Source: Bacteroidaceae bacterium | Lineage (GTDB): Bacteria > Bacteroidota > Bacteroidia > Bacteroidales > Bacteroidaceae | DNA length: 64,000 nucleotides | Reading direction: 5' to 3' | Assembly: GCA_024401215.1 (NCBI GenBank) | Contig: JAKSLL010000009.1 | Location: 1-64,000 of the forward strand | Shown: piece after piece, positions 63,020 to 64,000 of the stretch | Position numbering within the stretch: the stretch's first letter is position 1 | Layout of the letters: each line of letters opens with the position of its first letter | Translations under genes and position numbers: made by a program | The notes under the pieces: generated by a model | What the model was told of the DNA's origin: nothing | Seen by the model: only the letters and a program-made list of their open reading frames with translations | The model's database searches: none

Positions 63020-63244
63020 TTACATGATAGAGATGAATTTAGCAGCCTCAACACGCTCCTGGAACTTTTCCTCAGTATCCATAAGGTACATAATACCCTC
63101 AACGATAGCAAGGATTGATGGAATACCAGTCCAGCAAAGAACGAGGTAAACGATACCTGGTACTGTGTGGCCCATGTAGAAACGGTGAACACCAAGAGAT
63201 CCACAAAGGAGAGCAAGAATTGCTGCAGTTGTCTTATTCTTCAT
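63020..63244 (-). CDS. TM2-domain membrane protein
   Basis: About 74 residues from ATG 63244 (MKNKTTAAILALLCGSLGVH); a longer frame adds an unlikely leader. TM2 signature: two transmembrane helices joined by a short polar turn, with GSLGVHRFYMGHTVPGIVYL and the second helix CWTGIPSILAIVEGIMYLMD, then a short cytoplasmic helix (EEKFQERVEAAKFI). TM2 proteins are widespread and of unclear function. Own promoter and terminator. Confidence 0.85.
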   Translation of the reverse strand: MKNKTTAAILALLCGSLGVHRFYMGHTVPGIVYLVLCWTGIPSILAIVEGIMYLMDTEEKFQERVEAAKFISIM

Positions 63245-63338
63245 TGTCGTAAATATTTTATTTCTTGTTCTCGCGGCAGAGAACATAGTTTGAAGTACAA
63301 CGAGGAGCCGCAGTCCTGTTGCTTTTTTATATTTGTTG

Positions 63339-63346
63339 CAAAATTA
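63339..63346 (-). promoter_or_regulatory. Probable -7 promoter element of the TM2 gene
   Basis: Minus-strand TAATTTTG matches TAnnTTTG; start codon about 95 bases downstream. No exact -33. Confidence 0.45.
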
Positions 63347-63419
63347 GCAACTTTATATTAAATAAAAAAATAAAAGTTAAAAAAATCTTAAAAACTTGTT
63401 ATTTTTTTACGTTTTCTAC

Positions 63420-64000
63420 CTATTCATTCAATGCACTTAATCCTTTGAATACTAAATAGGGGTCATAGCTGACGATTTCATATAAATCTTGCGAGAAAAC
63501 AAAACTGTTGCCTCCTGTCAAGAACACTCTCAAGTCAGGGAACTCCTCTCGTATGCTTCGGATATAGCCTTCTATTTCGAAGCGAGTGCCATTAACAGCC
63601 GCAGACATCATAGCCGTTTTTGTATCATTTCCAATCAACGGAGCGTCATTTTCCGCTTCAAAAAGGGGAAGTAAAGCTGTATGTTCATGCATCGCCTTCA
63701 AGCGAAGTTGCACTCCAGGAGAGATTGCACCTCCAATAATCATTCCTTCCGAATCGATAATGTCGTATGTAATACATGTGCCAGCATCAATGACCAGCAA
63801 TGTCTTGCCCTGAATTTCACTCAAGGCACCAATATCTGCAGCGAGGCGGTCTGCACCAAGTCCTTTTGGCACATTCTTCAATGCACATTCGCTTGCATAG
63901 GTAAGTCTTATAACTGGGATATCAAGAGCGTCTAATACGCTGTTTAACTGTTCGTCCTCACCTACCACACTACACAAACGAACAGACTCAATATCATAAT
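63420..64000 (-). CDS. coaX: Type III pantothenate kinase, 5' end outside window
   Basis: The frame is open to the window end (about 193 residues seen, start missing). CoaX phosphorylates pantothenate in the first step of coenzyme A synthesis. Landmarks: GLGADRLAADIGAL, TLLVIDAGTCITYDII (ASKHA phosphate motif), IIGGAISPGVQLRLKAMHEHTALLP and FLTGGNSF. The N-terminal ATP motif lies outside. The internal ATG at 63977 is not the start. Confidence 0.92.
   Translation of the reverse strand, partial: YDIESVRLCSVVGEDEQLNSVLDALDIPVIRLTYASECALKNVPKGLGADRLAADIGALSEIQGKTLLVIDAGTCITYDIIDSEGMIIGGAISPGVQLRLKAMHEHTALLPLFEAENDAPLIGNDTKTAMMSAAVNGTRFEIEGYIRSIREEFPDLRVFLTGGNSFVFSQDLYEIVSYDPYLVFKGLSALNE

Overview
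The window reads as chromosomal DNA of a Prevotella-like member of the Bacteroidales (Bacteroidota). The grounds are exact matches in many places to the Bacteroidota promoter (TTTG, about 19-20 bases, TAnnTTTG), a complete type IX secretion core (porP-gldK-gldL-gldM-gldN), the thrA-apgM gene pair, and secreted proteins ending in dockerin or T9SS-like tails. The assignment below the order is inference. Most genes lie on the minus strand.

Layout. 1-4.6 kb (+): end of an acyl-CoA dehydrogenase, a small frameshifted gene, an outer-membrane barrel and a beta-helix protein. 4.7-16 kb (-): a secreted tyrosine-phosphatase/dockerin fusion; an MBOAT acyltransferase with two SGNH proteins; a 7TM-HD phosphodiesterase; thrC. 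16.2-21.7 kb (-): two co-oriented secreted proteins, one with InlB-like repeats plus dockerin and one very large and cysteine-rich with GLUG repeats. 22-28 kb (-): a tripartite efflux operon (ATPase, two MacB-type permeases, HlyD adaptor, TolC).

28.1-37.6 kb is an accessory island on the opposite strand. It starts with a 1.3 kb non-coding stretch holding an array of TGTAACA sites and a free-standing structured RNA with its own promoter and terminator. Then follow six co-oriented genes: an unknown protein, a protein with about 15 DnaJ-type CXXCXGXG motifs plus TerB-like and YARHG domains, a TerB-like/zinc-ribbon membrane protein, an SPFH protein with a GYF_2 tail, and two small GYF_2 proteins. 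I read these as a membrane-associated stress or surveillance system; this is the best candidate here for an undescribed system. A 1692-bp insertion sequence with a clean 7-bp target duplication closes the island.

37.6-41.6 kb (-): apgM and thrA, preceded by a good promoter and a threonine-rich leader peptide with competing hairpins, probably an attenuator. 41.6-55.3 kb (-): a 67-bp tandem repeat, gldN-M-L-K and porP, then a closely packed envelope cassette (two DHHW proteins, a second MBOAT, an SGNH hydrolase, a membrane-anchored GH25 lysozyme, rmuC). 55.8-64 kb: a secreted esterase and a Gly-rich periplasmic protein (+), then a HEIGH-motif secreted protein, two small proteins, cysS, a TM2 protein and a partial type III pantothenate kinase (-). 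No rRNA, tRNA or CRISPR array was recognised.
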